From: an uncultured Clostridium sp.
Lineage (GTDB): Bacteria; Bacillota; Clostridia; Lachnospirales; Lachnospiraceae
NCBI GenBank assembly: GCA_900552885.1
Contig: USBM01000004.1
Span: 1-23,928, forward strand
Reading direction: 5' to 3'
DNA length: 23,928 nt
Below the pieces are notes generated by a model that saw only the letters and a list, made by a program, of their open reading frames with translations, ran no database searches and was not told where the DNA came from. Shown one piece after another: positions 13,578 through 21,327 of this stretch (the stretch's first letter is position 1; each line of letters begins with the position of its first letter). A program made the translations under genes and the position numbers.

Positions 13578-13618
13578 ACGAAAGCTGCGCCTATTTATCC
13601 AATAAACGCAGTTTTCGT
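13578..13618 (-). other. Intercistronic hairpin between secY and adk
   Basis: In the minus-strand RNA ACGAAA/TTTCGT (6 bp), a 1x1 mismatch, then CTGCG/CGCAG (5 bp), and an inner TTTAT/ATAAA form one long hairpin. No U tract follows, so it is not a normal terminator. It may stabilise or mark cleavage between the secY and adk parts of the message. Confidence 0.5.
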
Positions 13619-13629
13619 GTCTCTTATAT

Positions 13630-14943
13630 TTAATTATTCAGGAATCCAGAATAATTACGTACTAACATCTGTGACTCTAACTGTTTCATTGTCTCAAGGA
13701 TAACTCCTACGATAATGATCAATGAAGTACCTCCAAAAGATACATCCGCTTTGAATGCACCATTGAAGAAGATCGGGATCAATGCTACGATCAACAATCC
13801 AATTACACCGATCAAAACAATATAGTTAAGAATCTTATTCAAGTAATCCTGTGTTGTTTTACCAGGACGAATACCCGGGATAAATCCACCACTCTTCTTC
13901 ATATTATTCGCTACTTCCATCGGATTAAATGTAATAGAAGTATAGAAGTAAGCAAAGATAATATTCAAAACAATGTAAATGATCAATCCAATAGATGCCC
14001 ACGGATATTCAGCATTAAACCAGTAATTTTGGTTCAATCCCTGCATAATCTTCTGTGCAGTTGTTCCAACATTCATATTGAACAAATTAATAATAATAGA
14101 AGGAACAGACAACAGTGAACTTGCAAAGATAATCGGAATAACTCCTGCTGTATTCACCTTAAGAGGTATGTAGCTTGACTGTCCACCAGCCATCTTTCTG
14201 CCCTGTACCTTCTTTGAATACTGTACCGGAATTCTTCTCTCAGCATCCTGTAATATGATAACCAAAATGGTTGTACCAATTACAACAGCTACAATAATAC
14301 AAACAGCAATTACAGACTGTACAATATCTTTGCCCTTTACAAACATGATATAAAGATTAGAGAAATCATTTGGCATACGGGATACAATGTTAATTAACAG
14401 GATAATAGAAATACCATTACCAATACCCTTATCTGATATTCTCTCACCTAACCACATGATAATACAGCTTCCTGCTGTCAAGGTTACAATAATTGTAAGA
14501 ATTGTAAATACGCTTTTGTCTGTCAGTGCACCCTGTCTAGAGAAACCAATAGAAAGACCTGCACTTTCAATAATTGCAAGACCAACCGATACATAACGGG
14601 TAATCTTGTTCATCTTTTTTCTTCCATCTTCACCATCACGCTGCATCTCTTCCAACGCCGGGATAGCAATGGTCAATAACTGCATGATAATGGATGCGGT
14701 AATGTATGGTGTAACACTTAATGCAAATACTGACATAGATAGAAATGATCCACCTGTGAACGAGTCGATAAAACTATAAGAACTTCCTACAACACTTTGT
14801 AAATATGCCTGTACCTGAGCGGCGTCAATGCCGGGAATCGGCAACTGACACCCCAAACGTACAACTAATATAATCCAAAATGTGTAAAATATTCTTTTCC
14901 TTAACTGCTCGATTTTGAACGCATTTATTAAGGTTTTGAACAT
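13630..14943 (-). CDS. secY: Protein translocase subunit SecY
   Basis: The channel subunit of the SecYEG translocon in the cytoplasmic membrane, 437 residues with ten membrane helices. The first helix is near 15-35. The plug region follows around IDSFTGGSFLSMSVFALSVT. The cytoplasmic loops carry QDAERRIPVQYSKKVQGRK and GGFIPGIRPGKTTQDYL, which contact SecA and the ribosome. The C-terminus is QLESQMLVRNYSGFLNN. It starts 1 nt after the rplO stop, using GAGGTG inside rplO as its binding site, so translation is coupled. This is the standard spc operon position. Confidence 0.98.
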   Translation of the reverse strand: MFKTLINAFKIEQLRKRIFYTFWIILVVRLGCQLPIPGIDAAQVQAYLQSVVGSSYSFIDSFTGGSFLSMSVFALSVTPYITASIIMQLLTIAIPALEEMQRDGEDGRKKMNKITRYVSVGLAIIESAGLSIGFSRQGALTDKSVFTILTIIVTLTAGSCIIMWLGERISDKGIGNGISIILLINIVSRMPNDFSNLYIMFVKGKDIVQSVIAVCIIVAVVIGTTILVIILQDAERRIPVQYSKKVQGRKMAGGQSSYIPLKVNTAGVIPIIFASSLLSVPSIIINLFNMNVGTTAQKIMQGLNQNYWFNAEYPWASIGLIIYIVLNIIFAYFYTSITFNPMEVANNMKKSGGFIPGIRPGKTTQDYLNKILNYIVLIGVIGLLIVALIPIFFNGAFKADVSFGGTSLIIIVGVILETMKQLESQMLVRNYSGFLNN

Positions 14944-14944
14944 A

Positions 14945-15385
14945 TTACATCACCTCTGCTTTTCCACCAAGAGCCTCAATTTTCTCTACTGCAGAAGCAC
15001 TAAATGCATTCGCCTTAACAGTAAGCTTCTTTGTTAACTCACCATTTCCTAAAATCTTAACGCCATCCTTAGGATTGCTGACGATTCCGGCACCGATCAA
15101 TGTCTCAACACCAACTTCAGTGCCATCCTCAAACGCATTCAATGCTGAAACATTGATTGCAACGATTTCCTTTGAGCTTGGACATGTAAATCCTCTCTTT
15201 GGAAGTCTTCTATACAAAGGCATCTGACCACCTTCGAAACCTGGTCTGGTAGCTCCTGAACGAGCCTTCTGTCCTTTATGACCCTTACCTGCAGTCTTAC
15301 CATTTCCAGATCCATGACCACGGCCTTTTCTGAAATTATCACTGTGCTTAGAACCCTCTGCTGGCTTTAATGTAGATAAATTCAT
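14945..15385 (-). CDS. rplO: Large ribosomal subunit protein uL15
   Basis: L15, a late-assembling 50S protein that bridges several 23S rRNA domains. It has 146 residues. The glycine- and lysine-rich N-terminal extension (RGHGSGNGKTAGKGHKGQKA, then RPGFEGGQMPLYRRLPKRGF) threads into rRNA, and the globular domain ends VEKIEALGGKAEVM. The end of the gene provides the binding site for secY. The gap to rpmD is 29 nt. Confidence 0.98.
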   Translation of the reverse strand: MNLSTLKPAEGSKHSDNFRKGRGHGSGNGKTAGKGHKGQKARSGATRPGFEGGQMPLYRRLPKRGFTCPSSKEIVAINVSALNAFEDGTEVGVETLIGAGIVSNPKDGVKILGNGELTKKLTVKANAFSASAVEKIEALGGKAEVM

Positions 15386-15414
15386 TTATGCACACCTCCT
15401 TATCTCAAATCTTA

Positions 15415-15597
15415 TTAAATCTCTTCTACCTTTACTAAATGCTTAACCTGGAATACCATTCCCTTAGTCGCATCATTATTTGGAAGCTCAACTGTCTTAT
15501 TTAACTTTCTAAGTCCTAATGCTTCCAAAGTCTTTTTATGTTTTGGAACTGCTCCGATAGGAGACTTTACTAAAGTAACTCTTACCTTATCTGCCAT
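15415..15597 (-). CDS. rpmD: Large ribosomal subunit protein uL30
   Basis: L30, 60 residues, the short bacterial form located at the base of the 50S central protuberance side. The family pattern VRVTLVKSPIGAVPKHKKTL, then LGLRKLNKTVELPNNDATKG, and VKHLVKVEEI is complete. It sits 14 nt after rpsE, before rplO, in the standard spc order. ATG start with AGGAGG upstream. Confidence 0.97.
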   Translation of the reverse strand: MADKVRVTLVKSPIGAVPKHKKTLEALGLRKLNKTVELPNNDATKGMVFQVKHLVKVEEI

Positions 15598-15611
15598 TTT
15601 CTAAATCCTCC

Positions 15612-16121
15612 TTAACCTAAAATCTCTTGAACAGATTTTCCACGAAGTTTTGCAACCTCTTCAGGAGTCTTAATATTGGTAAGTCCATTAATTGTAGCAA
15701 GAACTACGTTCTGCTTATTATTGGAACCTAAAGACTTTGTACGGATATTCTTGTAACCAGCAAGCTCCAACACCTTACGTGCAGGACCACCGGCGATGAT
15801 ACCAGTACCTTCTGGAGATGTCTTCAAAAGTACAGATGCACTTCCGAATACACCGGTCCAATCATGAGGGATACTTCCATTCTCATTAATCGGAACTTCT
15901 ACAAGACTCTTAATTGCATCTTCTTTTCCTTTACGGATAGCCTCTGGAATCTCGGCTGCTTTACCGATACCGGCACCAACATGACCATTCTTATCACCAA
16001 CAACTACAAGCGCAGCAAATCGCATGTTACGTCCACCTTTAACAACCTTGGTTACACGCTTGATGGCAACTACCTGTTCTTCTAATTCTAACTGACTAGC
16101 ATCAATAATAGTATGCTTCAT
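15612..16121 (-). CDS. rpsE: Small ribosomal subunit protein uS5
   Basis: S5 lines the mRNA entry channel of the 30S subunit and affects decoding fidelity. It has 169 residues. The N-terminal double-stranded RNA-binding fold contains VKGGRNMRFAALVVVGDKNG and HVGAGIGKAAEIPEAIRKGK, and the C-terminal domain carries TGIIAGGPARKVLELAGYKN and ends KLRGKSVQEILG. ATG start with AGGAGG upstream. It lies between rplR and rpmD. Confidence 0.98.
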   Translation of the reverse strand: MKHTIIDASQLELEEQVVAIKRVTKVVKGGRNMRFAALVVVGDKNGHVGAGIGKAAEIPEAIRKGKEDAIKSLVEVPINENGSIPHDWTGVFGSASVLLKTSPEGTGIIAGGPARKVLELAGYKNIRTKSLGSNNKQNVVLATINGLTNIKTPEEVAKLRGKSVQEILG

Positions 16122-16139
16122 AAATTGTTTTCCTCCTTA

Positions 16140-16508
16140 TTAGAATTCCAGACCAGCTTCTCTAGCTGCATCTGCTAACGCTTTCACTTTACCCTGATAT
16201 ATAAATCCGCCTCTGTCAAAGACAACTGTTGTGATTCCCTTATCTAATGCTTTCTTAGCAATTACCTTGCCTAAGTATGCAGCAGCATCCACATTGTTTG
16301 TCTTCTCGATCTCTGATTTAACTTCGCTCTGTACTGTAGATGCAGACACTAAAGTATTACCAACTGTATCATCAATAATTTGAGCGTACATATGATTATT
16401 ACTTCTAAATACAGCTAAACGTGGTCTCTCAGCAGTGCCACTAAAGCGATTACGGATTCTTAAGTGCTTTTTTGCACGAACCTTACTTCTTGACTCTTTC
16501 TTAATCAT
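16140..16508 (-). CDS. rplR: Large ribosomal subunit protein uL18
   Basis: L18 binds 5S rRNA together with L5 and helps place it in the 50S central protuberance. The 122-residue protein has the basic N-terminus (KVRAKKHLRIRNRFSGTAER), PRLAVFRSNNHMYAQIIDD, and the end VFDRGGFIYQGKVKALADAA. It follows rplF by 17 nt and precedes rpsE by 18 nt, all in one operon. Confidence 0.98.
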   Translation of the reverse strand: MIKKESRSKVRAKKHLRIRNRFSGTAERPRLAVFRSNNHMYAQIIDDTVGNTLVSASTVQSEVKSEIEKTNNVDAAAYLGKVIAKKALDKGITTVVFDRGGFIYQGKVKALADAAREAGLEF

Positions 16509-16525
16509 CTATCTCACTCCTTTAA

Positions 16526-17065
16526 TTATTTCTTACCAGTCTTACCAACTTTACGTCTGATAACTTCATCAGCATACTTGATACCTTTACCCTTATATGG
16601 TTCCGGTGCTCTCTTCTCTCTGATCTCAGCAGCGTACTGGCCAACTTTTTCTTTATCGATACCTGAAATGGTAATTGTGTTACCTTCTACCTTAGATTCT
16701 AATCCTTCCGGATCTTCCATCTCTACCGGGTGAGAATATCCCAAACTTAATGTTAACTTCTTACCCTGCTTCTGAGCTCTGTAACCAACACCATTCACCT
16801 CTAATACTTTTGTATAACCCTCGGTTACACCAACTACCATATTGTGAATCAAAGTTCTTGTAAGACCATGTAAAGACTTCATCTTCTTTAAATCATTCGG
16901 TCTGGTTACTACTACATGATCATCCTCAAGCTTAATGTCCATTTCCGCTGGTAATACTCTTGAAAGTGTACCCTTTGGTCCTTTTACAGTCACTTGATTA
17001 TTTTCTGCAATATCAACAGTTACGCCTGCTGGTATAGCGATAGGCATTCTTCCGATACGTGACAT
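16526..17065 (-). CDS. rplF: Large ribosomal subunit protein uL6
   Basis: L6, near the sarcin-ricin loop and factor-binding site of the 50S subunit. It has 179 residues made of two similar domains: MSRIGRMPIAIPAGVTVDI starts the first, and GVGYRAQKQGKKLTLSLGYS the second. The C-terminal motif REKRAPEPYKGKGIKYADEV contains the conserved rRNA-contact region. The 65-nt gap upstream carries a small GC hairpin (17090-17102), otherwise unusual in this tight cluster. ATG start with AAGGAGG upstream. Confidence 0.98.
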   Translation of the reverse strand: MSRIGRMPIAIPAGVTVDIAENNQVTVKGPKGTLSRVLPAEMDIKLEDDHVVVTRPNDLKKMKSLHGLTRTLIHNMVVGVTEGYTKVLEVNGVGYRAQKQGKKLTLSLGYSHPVEMEDPEGLESKVEGNTITISGIDKEKVGQYAAEIREKRAPEPYKGKGIKYADEVIRRKVGKTGKK

Positions 17066-17089
17066 GCCGTTACCTCCTTAAATTCTATG

Positions 17090-17102
17090 CCCCTTAAAGG
17101 GG
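17090..17102 (-). other. Small GC hairpin between rpsH and rplF
   Basis: CCCCT/AGGGG with a 3-nt loop in an otherwise AT-rich 65-nt gap, ending 13 nt or so before the AAGGAGG of rplF in the transcript. No U tract. It may affect rplF translation or be a processing site. Confidence 0.35.
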
Positions 17103-17130
17103 GTTATAATATATGTTAAATTTCCTTAAA

Positions 17131-17532
17131 TTACCAAACAAATGCTAATACTTCGCCGCCAACCTGAGCCTCACGAGCCTGCTTGTCAGTTAATACACCT
17201 TTGTTTGTAGAAATGATAGCAACACCTAAACCACCTAATACTTTAGGAAGTTCGTCCTTGCCAGCATATACACGAAGACCCGGCTTAGAGATTCTCTTAA
17301 TACCGGTAATGATCTTCTCATTCTTATCTTTACCGTACTTTAATGTTATACGGATTGTCTTAAATTTACCTTCTTCAACAATATCAACAGCCTTAATATA
17401 ACCTTCTTCTAAAAGAATGTTAGCAATTGCTTCTTTCATCTTTGAAGCAGGAACATCAACTGTATCATGTTTAGCAGTATTCGCATTGCGAATTCTAGTA
17501 AGCATATCTGCGATTGGATCTGTCATTGTCAT
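17131..17532 (-). CDS. rpsH: Small ribosomal subunit protein uS8
   Basis: S8 binds the central domain of 16S rRNA early in 30S assembly. In E. coli it also represses the spc operon at the rplE start. The 133-residue protein shows MTMTDPIADMLTRIRNAN at the N-terminus, YIKAVDIVEEGKFKTIRITL, then GIKRISKPGLRVYAGKDELP and the C-terminal GVAIISTNKGVLTDKQARE. It lies 18 nt after rpsN. I did not find a recognisable S8-type binding site in the window. Confidence 0.98.
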   Translation of the reverse strand: MTMTDPIADMLTRIRNANTAKHDTVDVPASKMKEAIANILLEEGYIKAVDIVEEGKFKTIRITLKYGKDKNEKIITGIKRISKPGLRVYAGKDELPKVLGGLGVAIISTNKGVLTDKQAREAQVGGEVLAFVW

Positions 17533-17550
17533 TTACCTCCTTCAAAAATT

Positions 17551-17736
17551 CTACCAGCTTGCTTTCTTAACGCCCGGGATCTCACCCTTGTATGCTAACT
17601 CACGGAAGCAGATTCTGCAGATTCCGTATTTCTTTAACACTGAATGTGGACGTCCACAAACTTTACAACGAGTATATTCTCTAGTAGAGAATTTCTGTTT
17701 ACGTTGTTGTTTAACAACCATTGCTTTCTTAGCCAT
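17551..17736 (-). CDS. rpsN: Small ribosomal subunit protein uS14, zinc type
   Basis: S14 of the 30S head, 61 residues. This is the short zinc-binding (type Z) form common in Firmicutes, not the longer zinc-free one. The four ligands are Cys24, Cys27 (CKVC), Cys40 and Cys43 (CRIC). The C-terminus FRELAYKGEIPGVKKASW is canonical. The gene follows rplE by 14 nt with a good AGGAGG. A zinc-independent paralogue, if any, lies outside the window. Confidence 0.98.
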   Translation of the reverse strand: MAKKAMVVKQQRKQKFSTREYTRCKVCGRPHSVLKKYGICRICFRELAYKGEIPGVKKASW

Positions 17737-17750
17737 GAATCTTCCTCCTA

Positions 17751-18290
17751 TTATTTCTTAAATGGCATACCAAATAAGGTTAATAACTCGCGAGCTTCCT
17801 CGTCTGTCTTAGCAGTAGTTACGAAAATAATGTCCATACCTCTTACTTTGTCAACCTTATCATACTCGATTTCAGGGAAAATCAACTGCTCCTTAATACC
17901 TAATGCATAGTTACCTCTTCCATCGAATGCGTTTGGATTAATACCTCTAAAGTCACGAACACGTGGCAATGCAAGATTGATCAAACGATCTGCGAACTCA
18001 TACATTCTCTCGCCTCTTAAAGTAACCTTACATCCAATCGGCATACCCTCTCTTAACTTGAAGTTTGCGACAGACTTCTTCGCACGGGTAACAACTGCCT
18101 TCTGACCTGTAATGGTCTCTAAATCCTGAACTGCTGTATCTAAAAGTTTGTGATTTTCCTTAGCTTCACCAACACCCATGTTGATAACGATCTTCTCAAG
18201 CTTAGGAATCTCCATAACGTTCTTATAACCGAATTTCTTTACCATAGCGTCTTTGATCTCGCTATTGTACTGTTCTTTTAATCTACTCAA
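17751..18290 (-). CDS. rplE: Large ribosomal subunit protein uL5
   Basis: L5 binds 5S rRNA and contacts the P-site tRNA and S13 across the subunit bridge. The 179-residue protein has EIPKLEKIVINMGVGEAKEN near the start, GQKAVVTRAKKSVANFKLRE, then DFRGINPNAFDGRGNYALGI and the conserved DIIFVTTAKTDEEARELLTL end. The start codon is TTG (18288-18290) with AGGAGG 9 nt upstream. No ATG is available before the conserved SRLKEQYNSEI, so the TTG is well supported. In E. coli this start is the S8 repression site; the weak start codon here may be regulatory (inference). Confidence 0.98.
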   Translation of the reverse strand: MSRLKEQYNSEIKDAMVKKFGYKNVMEIPKLEKIVINMGVGEAKENHKLLDTAVQDLETITGQKAVVTRAKKSVANFKLREGMPIGCKVTLRGERMYEFADRLINLALPRVRDFRGINPNAFDGRGNYALGIKEQLIFPEIEYDKVDKVRGMDIIFVTTAKTDEEARELLTLFGMPFKK

Positions 18291-18312
18291 CTTCTACGGC
18301 CTCCTTCCTTAA

Positions 18313-18630
18313 TTAGTCAATCTTCTCTAACTTGCCATTCACTTTAGCAACACGAACTTTGTCCTTCTTCTCACCCTGGAAGCCAATTCTTACCGGCTTA
18401 CCTTTGTGAACATACATTACGTTAGAAAGATCAATAGGTGCTTCCATCTCAATGATACCACCCTGCTGATTCGTCATACTTGGCTTTGAATGCTTCGAAA
18501 CCATGTTGACACCCTCAACTAATACTTTATTATTTTTGGTATCTACTGATAATACCTTACCGGTTTTACCCTTGTCTTTACCAGTGATTACCTGAACTAA
18601 GTCATCTTTTTTAATCTTGCTGGTTGCCAT
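18313..18630 (-). CDS. rplX: Large ribosomal subunit protein uL24
   Basis: L24, an assembly initiator of the 50S subunit near the exit tunnel. The 105-residue protein starts with the KOW motif (KKDDLVQVITGKDKGKTGKV) and has VLVEGVNMVSKHSKPSMTNQ, then GGIIEMEAPIDLSNVMY. ATG with AGGAGG upstream. It follows rplN by 12 nt and precedes rplE by 22 nt. Confidence 0.98.
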   Translation of the reverse strand: MATSKIKKDDLVQVITGKDKGKTGKVLSVDTKNNKVLVEGVNMVSKHSKPSMTNQQGGIIEMEAPIDLSNVMYVHKGKPVRIGFQGEKKDKVRVAKVNGKLEKID

Positions 18631-18642
18631 CCTGACACCTCC

Positions 18643-19011
18643 TTATAAAACTTCTGGTGCTAATGAAACGATCTTCATGAACTTCTTATCTCTAAGCTCT
18701 CTTGCTACAGGCCCGAAAATACGAGTACCTCTTGGATTCAAATCATCCTTGATGATGACTGCTGCATTCTCATCGAACTTGATATAAGAACCATCTTTAC
18801 GACGTGCGCCCTTCTTTGTACGGACAACAACAGCCTTAACAACGTCACCCTTCTTTACAACACCGCCTGGTGTTGCATCTTTAACAGAGGCAACGATGAT
18901 ATCTCCGATATTTGCATATCTTCTAGTTGATCCGCCTAATACTCTGATGCAAAGTAACTCTTTTGCTCCGGTATTATCAGCAACTTTAAGTCTTGTTTCC
19001 TGTTGAACCAT
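18643..19011 (-). CDS. rplN: Large ribosomal subunit protein uL14
   Basis: L14 sits at the 50S subunit interface and forms bridges with 16S rRNA; it is also the site where RsfS silences ribosomes. The 122-residue sequence is canonical: QQETRLKVADNTGAKELLCI, GGSTRRYANIGDIIVASVKD, and the C-terminal RIFGPVARELRDKKFMKIVS. The gene follows rpsQ by 17 nt and has GGAGG upstream of its ATG. Confidence 0.98.
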   Translation of the reverse strand: MVQQETRLKVADNTGAKELLCIRVLGGSTRRYANIGDIIVASVKDATPGGVVKKGDVVKAVVVRTKKGARRKDGSYIKFDENAAVIIKDDLNPRGTRIFGPVARELRDKKFMKIVSLAPEVL

Positions 19012-19028
19012 TGTATTTGCCTCCTTGA

Positions 19029-19283
19029 TTATTTAGCTTTCTCTATAATTTCTACAAGTCTCCATCTCTTGTCCTTAGATAAAGGTCTTGTCTCCATTAC
19101 TCTTACTCTATCGCCGATATGACACTCATTGTTCTCATCATGTGCCTTTAACTTGTAAGTTCTCTTTACGATCTTACCATAAAGAGGATGCTTAACGTTA
19201 TCAATGATTGAAACAACAATTGTTTTATCCATCTTATCACTTGTTACGATACCTACACGTGTTTTTCTTAGATTTCTATCCAC
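19029..19283 (-). CDS. rpsQ: Small ribosomal subunit protein uS17
   Basis: S17, an OB-fold protein binding the 5' domain of 16S rRNA early in assembly. It has 84 residues, with RKTRVGIVTSDKMDKTIVVS at the N-terminus, then HPLYGKIVKRTYKLKAHDE and RVMETRPLSKDKRWRLVEII. The start codon is GTG (19281-19283) with GGAGG 8 nt upstream. It lies between rpmC and rplN in the standard order. Confidence 0.98.
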   Translation of the reverse strand: MDRNLRKTRVGIVTSDKMDKTIVVSIIDNVKHPLYGKIVKRTYKLKAHDENNECHIGDRVRVMETRPLSKDKRWRLVEIIEKAK

Positions 19284-19307
19284 AATAAAATCCTCCTTTC
19301 ATGATAA

Positions 19308-19511
19308 CTAAGCATTTGCCTTCTCAGTCATAATTGACTGAATTCTTGCAATATTTCTTCTAACCTCTTTAATTCTGCTTGTATTCTCTAACTGATTTGT
19401 TGCATTCTGGAATCTCAAATTGAATAATTCCTTCTTAGCAGCTACTAACTCTGCATTCAACTCATCCACGTTCTTAGACTTTAAATCATCACGATATTCC
19501 TTAGTTTTCAC
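19308..19511 (-). CDS. rpmC: Large ribosomal subunit protein uL29
   Basis: L29, two long helices at the 50S exit tunnel, part of the docking site for nascent-chain factors. It has 67 residues: VKTKEYRDDLKSKNVDELNA, KKELFNLRFQNATNQLENTS, then RIKEVRRNIARIQSIM. The start is set at the GTG at 19509-19511, 8 nt after AGGAGG (19520-19525). A further GTG three codons upstream (19518-19520) overlaps that binding site and cannot use it. The gene overlaps the end of rplP by 11 nt, implying coupled translation. Confidence 0.96.
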   Translation of the reverse strand: MKTKEYRDDLKSKNVDELNAELVAAKKELFNLRFQNATNQLENTSRIKEVRRNIARIQSIMTEKANA

Positions 19512-19938
19512 TGCCTGCACCTCCTTCTAAATCTGCTTTCGAAACAATCTTACACTTAATAGGTAACTTATGAGTTGCAAGTCTCAATGCTTCCTTTGCA
19601 GTCTCTTCCGGAACACCTGCGATCTCGAACATTACACGACCAGGCTTAACAACTGCTACCCATCCTTCTACGTTACCTTTACCTTTACCCATACGAACAC
19701 CGATAGGCTTAGATGTATAAGGCTTATCAGGGAAAATCTTAATCCAAACTTTACCGGTACGCTTTACGTAACGAGTCATAGCGACACGGGCTGCTTCGAT
19801 CTGATTTGATTTGATCCAAGCTGGTTCTAACGCAACGATACCATATTCACCATTGCTGATTGTGTTACCTCTGGTAGCTTTACCAGCCATAGAACCTCTA
19901 AACTGCTTTCTATGTTTTGTTCTTTTTGGCATTAACAT
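19501..19938 (-). CDS. rplP: Large ribosomal subunit protein uL16
   Basis: L16 supports A-site tRNA placement near the peptidyl transferase centre. It has 145 residues, with MLMPKRTKHRKQFRGSMAGK at the start, GIVALEPAWIKSNQIEAARV, then GKGKGNVEGWVAVVKPGRVM and the conserved FEIAGVPEETAKEALRLA. The MLMPKR start is the usual one in this family and begins directly after the rpsC stop with no spacer, so translation is probably coupled. Its last codons overlap the start and hold the binding site of rpmC. Confidence 0.98.
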   Translation of the reverse strand: MLMPKRTKHRKQFRGSMAGKATRGNTISNGEYGIVALEPAWIKSNQIEAARVAMTRYVKRTGKVWIKIFPDKPYTSKPIGVRMGKGKGNVEGWVAVVKPGRVMFEIAGVPEETAKEALRLATHKLPIKCKIVSKADLEGGAGSEN

Positions 19939-20604
19939 TTATTTATCGCTCCCTTCCTTATTATTCTTAGTTGGAAGTACTTCACCATGATAAATCCAAG
20001 TCTTAACACCAACCTTACCATAAGTTGTGTCAGCCTCAGCGAAACCATAGTCAATATCTGCACGAAGTGTCTGAAGAGGAATTGTTCCATCACTGTAGAA
20101 CTCTGTACGAGCCATATCAGCACCACCTAAACGTCCAGAAACAGAAGTCTTAATTCCTAATGCTCCGGTCTTCATTGTTCTACCCATGCAAGACTTCATC
20201 GCACGACGGAAAGAGATACGATTCTCTAACTGTGCTGCAATGTTCTCAGCTACTAACTGCGCATCTGCATCCGGTCTCTTAACTTCCTTAACATCAACCA
20301 TTAACTTCTTATCTGTTAATTTTGCAACTTCTTTCTTGAGTGCTTCGATCTCAGAACCACCCTTACCAATTACAACACCCGGCTTAGCTGTGTAAATGAT
20401 AACTTTCAATCTATCAGATGCTCTCTCGATCTCGATCTTAGAAACCTGAGCACTGTAAAGTCTCTTCTTGAGGAACTTACGAATTGTATTATCTTCTACT
20501 AAGTTATTTGCAAATTCGCCATCTTTTGTATCAGCATACCATCTAGAATTCCAATCCTTGATGACACCGACTCTCAAACCATGAGGATTTACTTTCTGTC
20601 CCAT
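19939..20604 (-). CDS. rpsC: Small ribosomal subunit protein uS3
   Basis: S3 lines the mRNA entry tunnel of the 30S head and contributes to mRNA unwinding. The 221-residue protein starts MGQKVNPHGLRVGVIKDWNS. It has a KH domain with the GxxG loop in VVIGKGGSEIEALKKEV, then the C-terminal domain with RISFRRAMKSCMGRTMKTG and GRLGGADMARTEFYSDGTIP. Its stop is directly followed by the rplP start. ATG with AGGAGG upstream, 11 nt after rplV. Confidence 0.98.
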   Translation of the reverse strand: MGQKVNPHGLRVGVIKDWNSRWYADTKDGEFANNLVEDNTIRKFLKKRLYSAQVSKIEIERASDRLKVIIYTAKPGVVIGKGGSEIEALKKEVAKLTDKKLMVDVKEVKRPDADAQLVAENIAAQLENRISFRRAMKSCMGRTMKTGALGIKTSVSGRLGGADMARTEFYSDGTIPLQTLRADIDYGFAEADTTYGKVGVKTWIYHGEVLPTKNNKEGSDK

Positions 20605-20615
20605 TATTTGCCTCC

Positions 20616-21002
20616 TTATCTTTCATCAAGCACGATTGTGATATGGCTTGTTCTCTTCTCGATTCTATAAGCTCTACCCTGTGCTCTTGGTTGAATTCTC
20701 TTCATTGTTGGTCCCTTATTTGCATAACACTCTGCAATATAAAGGTCTTCCATCTTCATTCCGTTGTTATTCTCAGCGTTAGCAATTGCTGACTTTAATA
20801 ACTTCTCTATTACACTTGATGCATATCTTGGATTGTAAGCTAAGATAGCAAGTGCAGTCTGTACATCCTTACCTCTGATGGCATCTAAAACGAAACATGC
20901 TTTGGTTACAGAAACTCTAGCATAAGAAACCTTAGCTGAAGGTCTTGTATCCTTATTTGCATTTCTTTCTCTTTTAATCTGGGATCTATGTCCTTTTGCC
21001 AT
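20616..21002 (-). CDS. rplV: Large ribosomal subunit protein uL22
   Basis: L22 spans the 50S subunit, with a beta hairpin lining the peptide exit tunnel near the constriction. The 128-residue protein has RPSAKVSYARVSVTKACFVL, RGKDVQTALAILAYNPRYAS, then the hairpin region PTMKRIQPRAQGRAYRIEKR. These residues are where macrolide-resistance changes occur in other bacteria; no deletion is visible here. It lies 25 nt after rpsS. Confidence 0.98.
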   Translation of the reverse strand: MAKGHRSQIKRERNANKDTRPSAKVSYARVSVTKACFVLDAIRGKDVQTALAILAYNPRYASSVIEKLLKSAIANAENNNGMKMEDLYIAECYANKGPTMKRIQPRAQGRAYRIEKRTSHITIVLDER

Positions 21003-21027
21003 GGATGAACCCTCCTTTCAAATCTGA

Positions 21028-21309
21028 TTATCTAAGTTTTGATTTCTTTTCGTCCTTGCCATGTCCTCTGTATGTTCTGGTAGCAACAAACTCACCAAGC
21101 TTGTGACCAACCATATCCTCTGTTACATATACAGGCACATGTCTTCTTCCGTCATATACTGCAATTGTATGTCCTACGAAGCTAGGAAAGATAGTAGAAC
21201 GACGTGACCAGGTCTTAATAACCTGCTTGTCATTACTAGCATTCATAGCATCGACTTTTTTAAGCAAATGCTCATCTGCAAATGGTCCTTTTTTAAGTGA
21301 ACGAGCCAT
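21028..21309 (-). CDS. rpsS: Small ribosomal subunit protein uS19
   Basis: S19 of the 30S head, bound with S13 and contacting A-site tRNA. It has 93 residues, starting MARSLKKGPFADEHLLKKVD, with TWSRRSTIFPSFVGHTIAVY and VTEDMVGHKLGEFVATRTYR. ATG with AAGGAGG upstream, 18 nt after rplB. This is the usual position between rplB and rplV. Confidence 0.98.
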   Translation of the reverse strand: MARSLKKGPFADEHLLKKVDAMNASNDKQVIKTWSRRSTIFPSFVGHTIAVYDGRRHVPVYVTEDMVGHKLGEFVATRTYRGHGKDEKKSKLR

Positions 21310-21327
21310 ATGTCAAACCTCCTTAAA

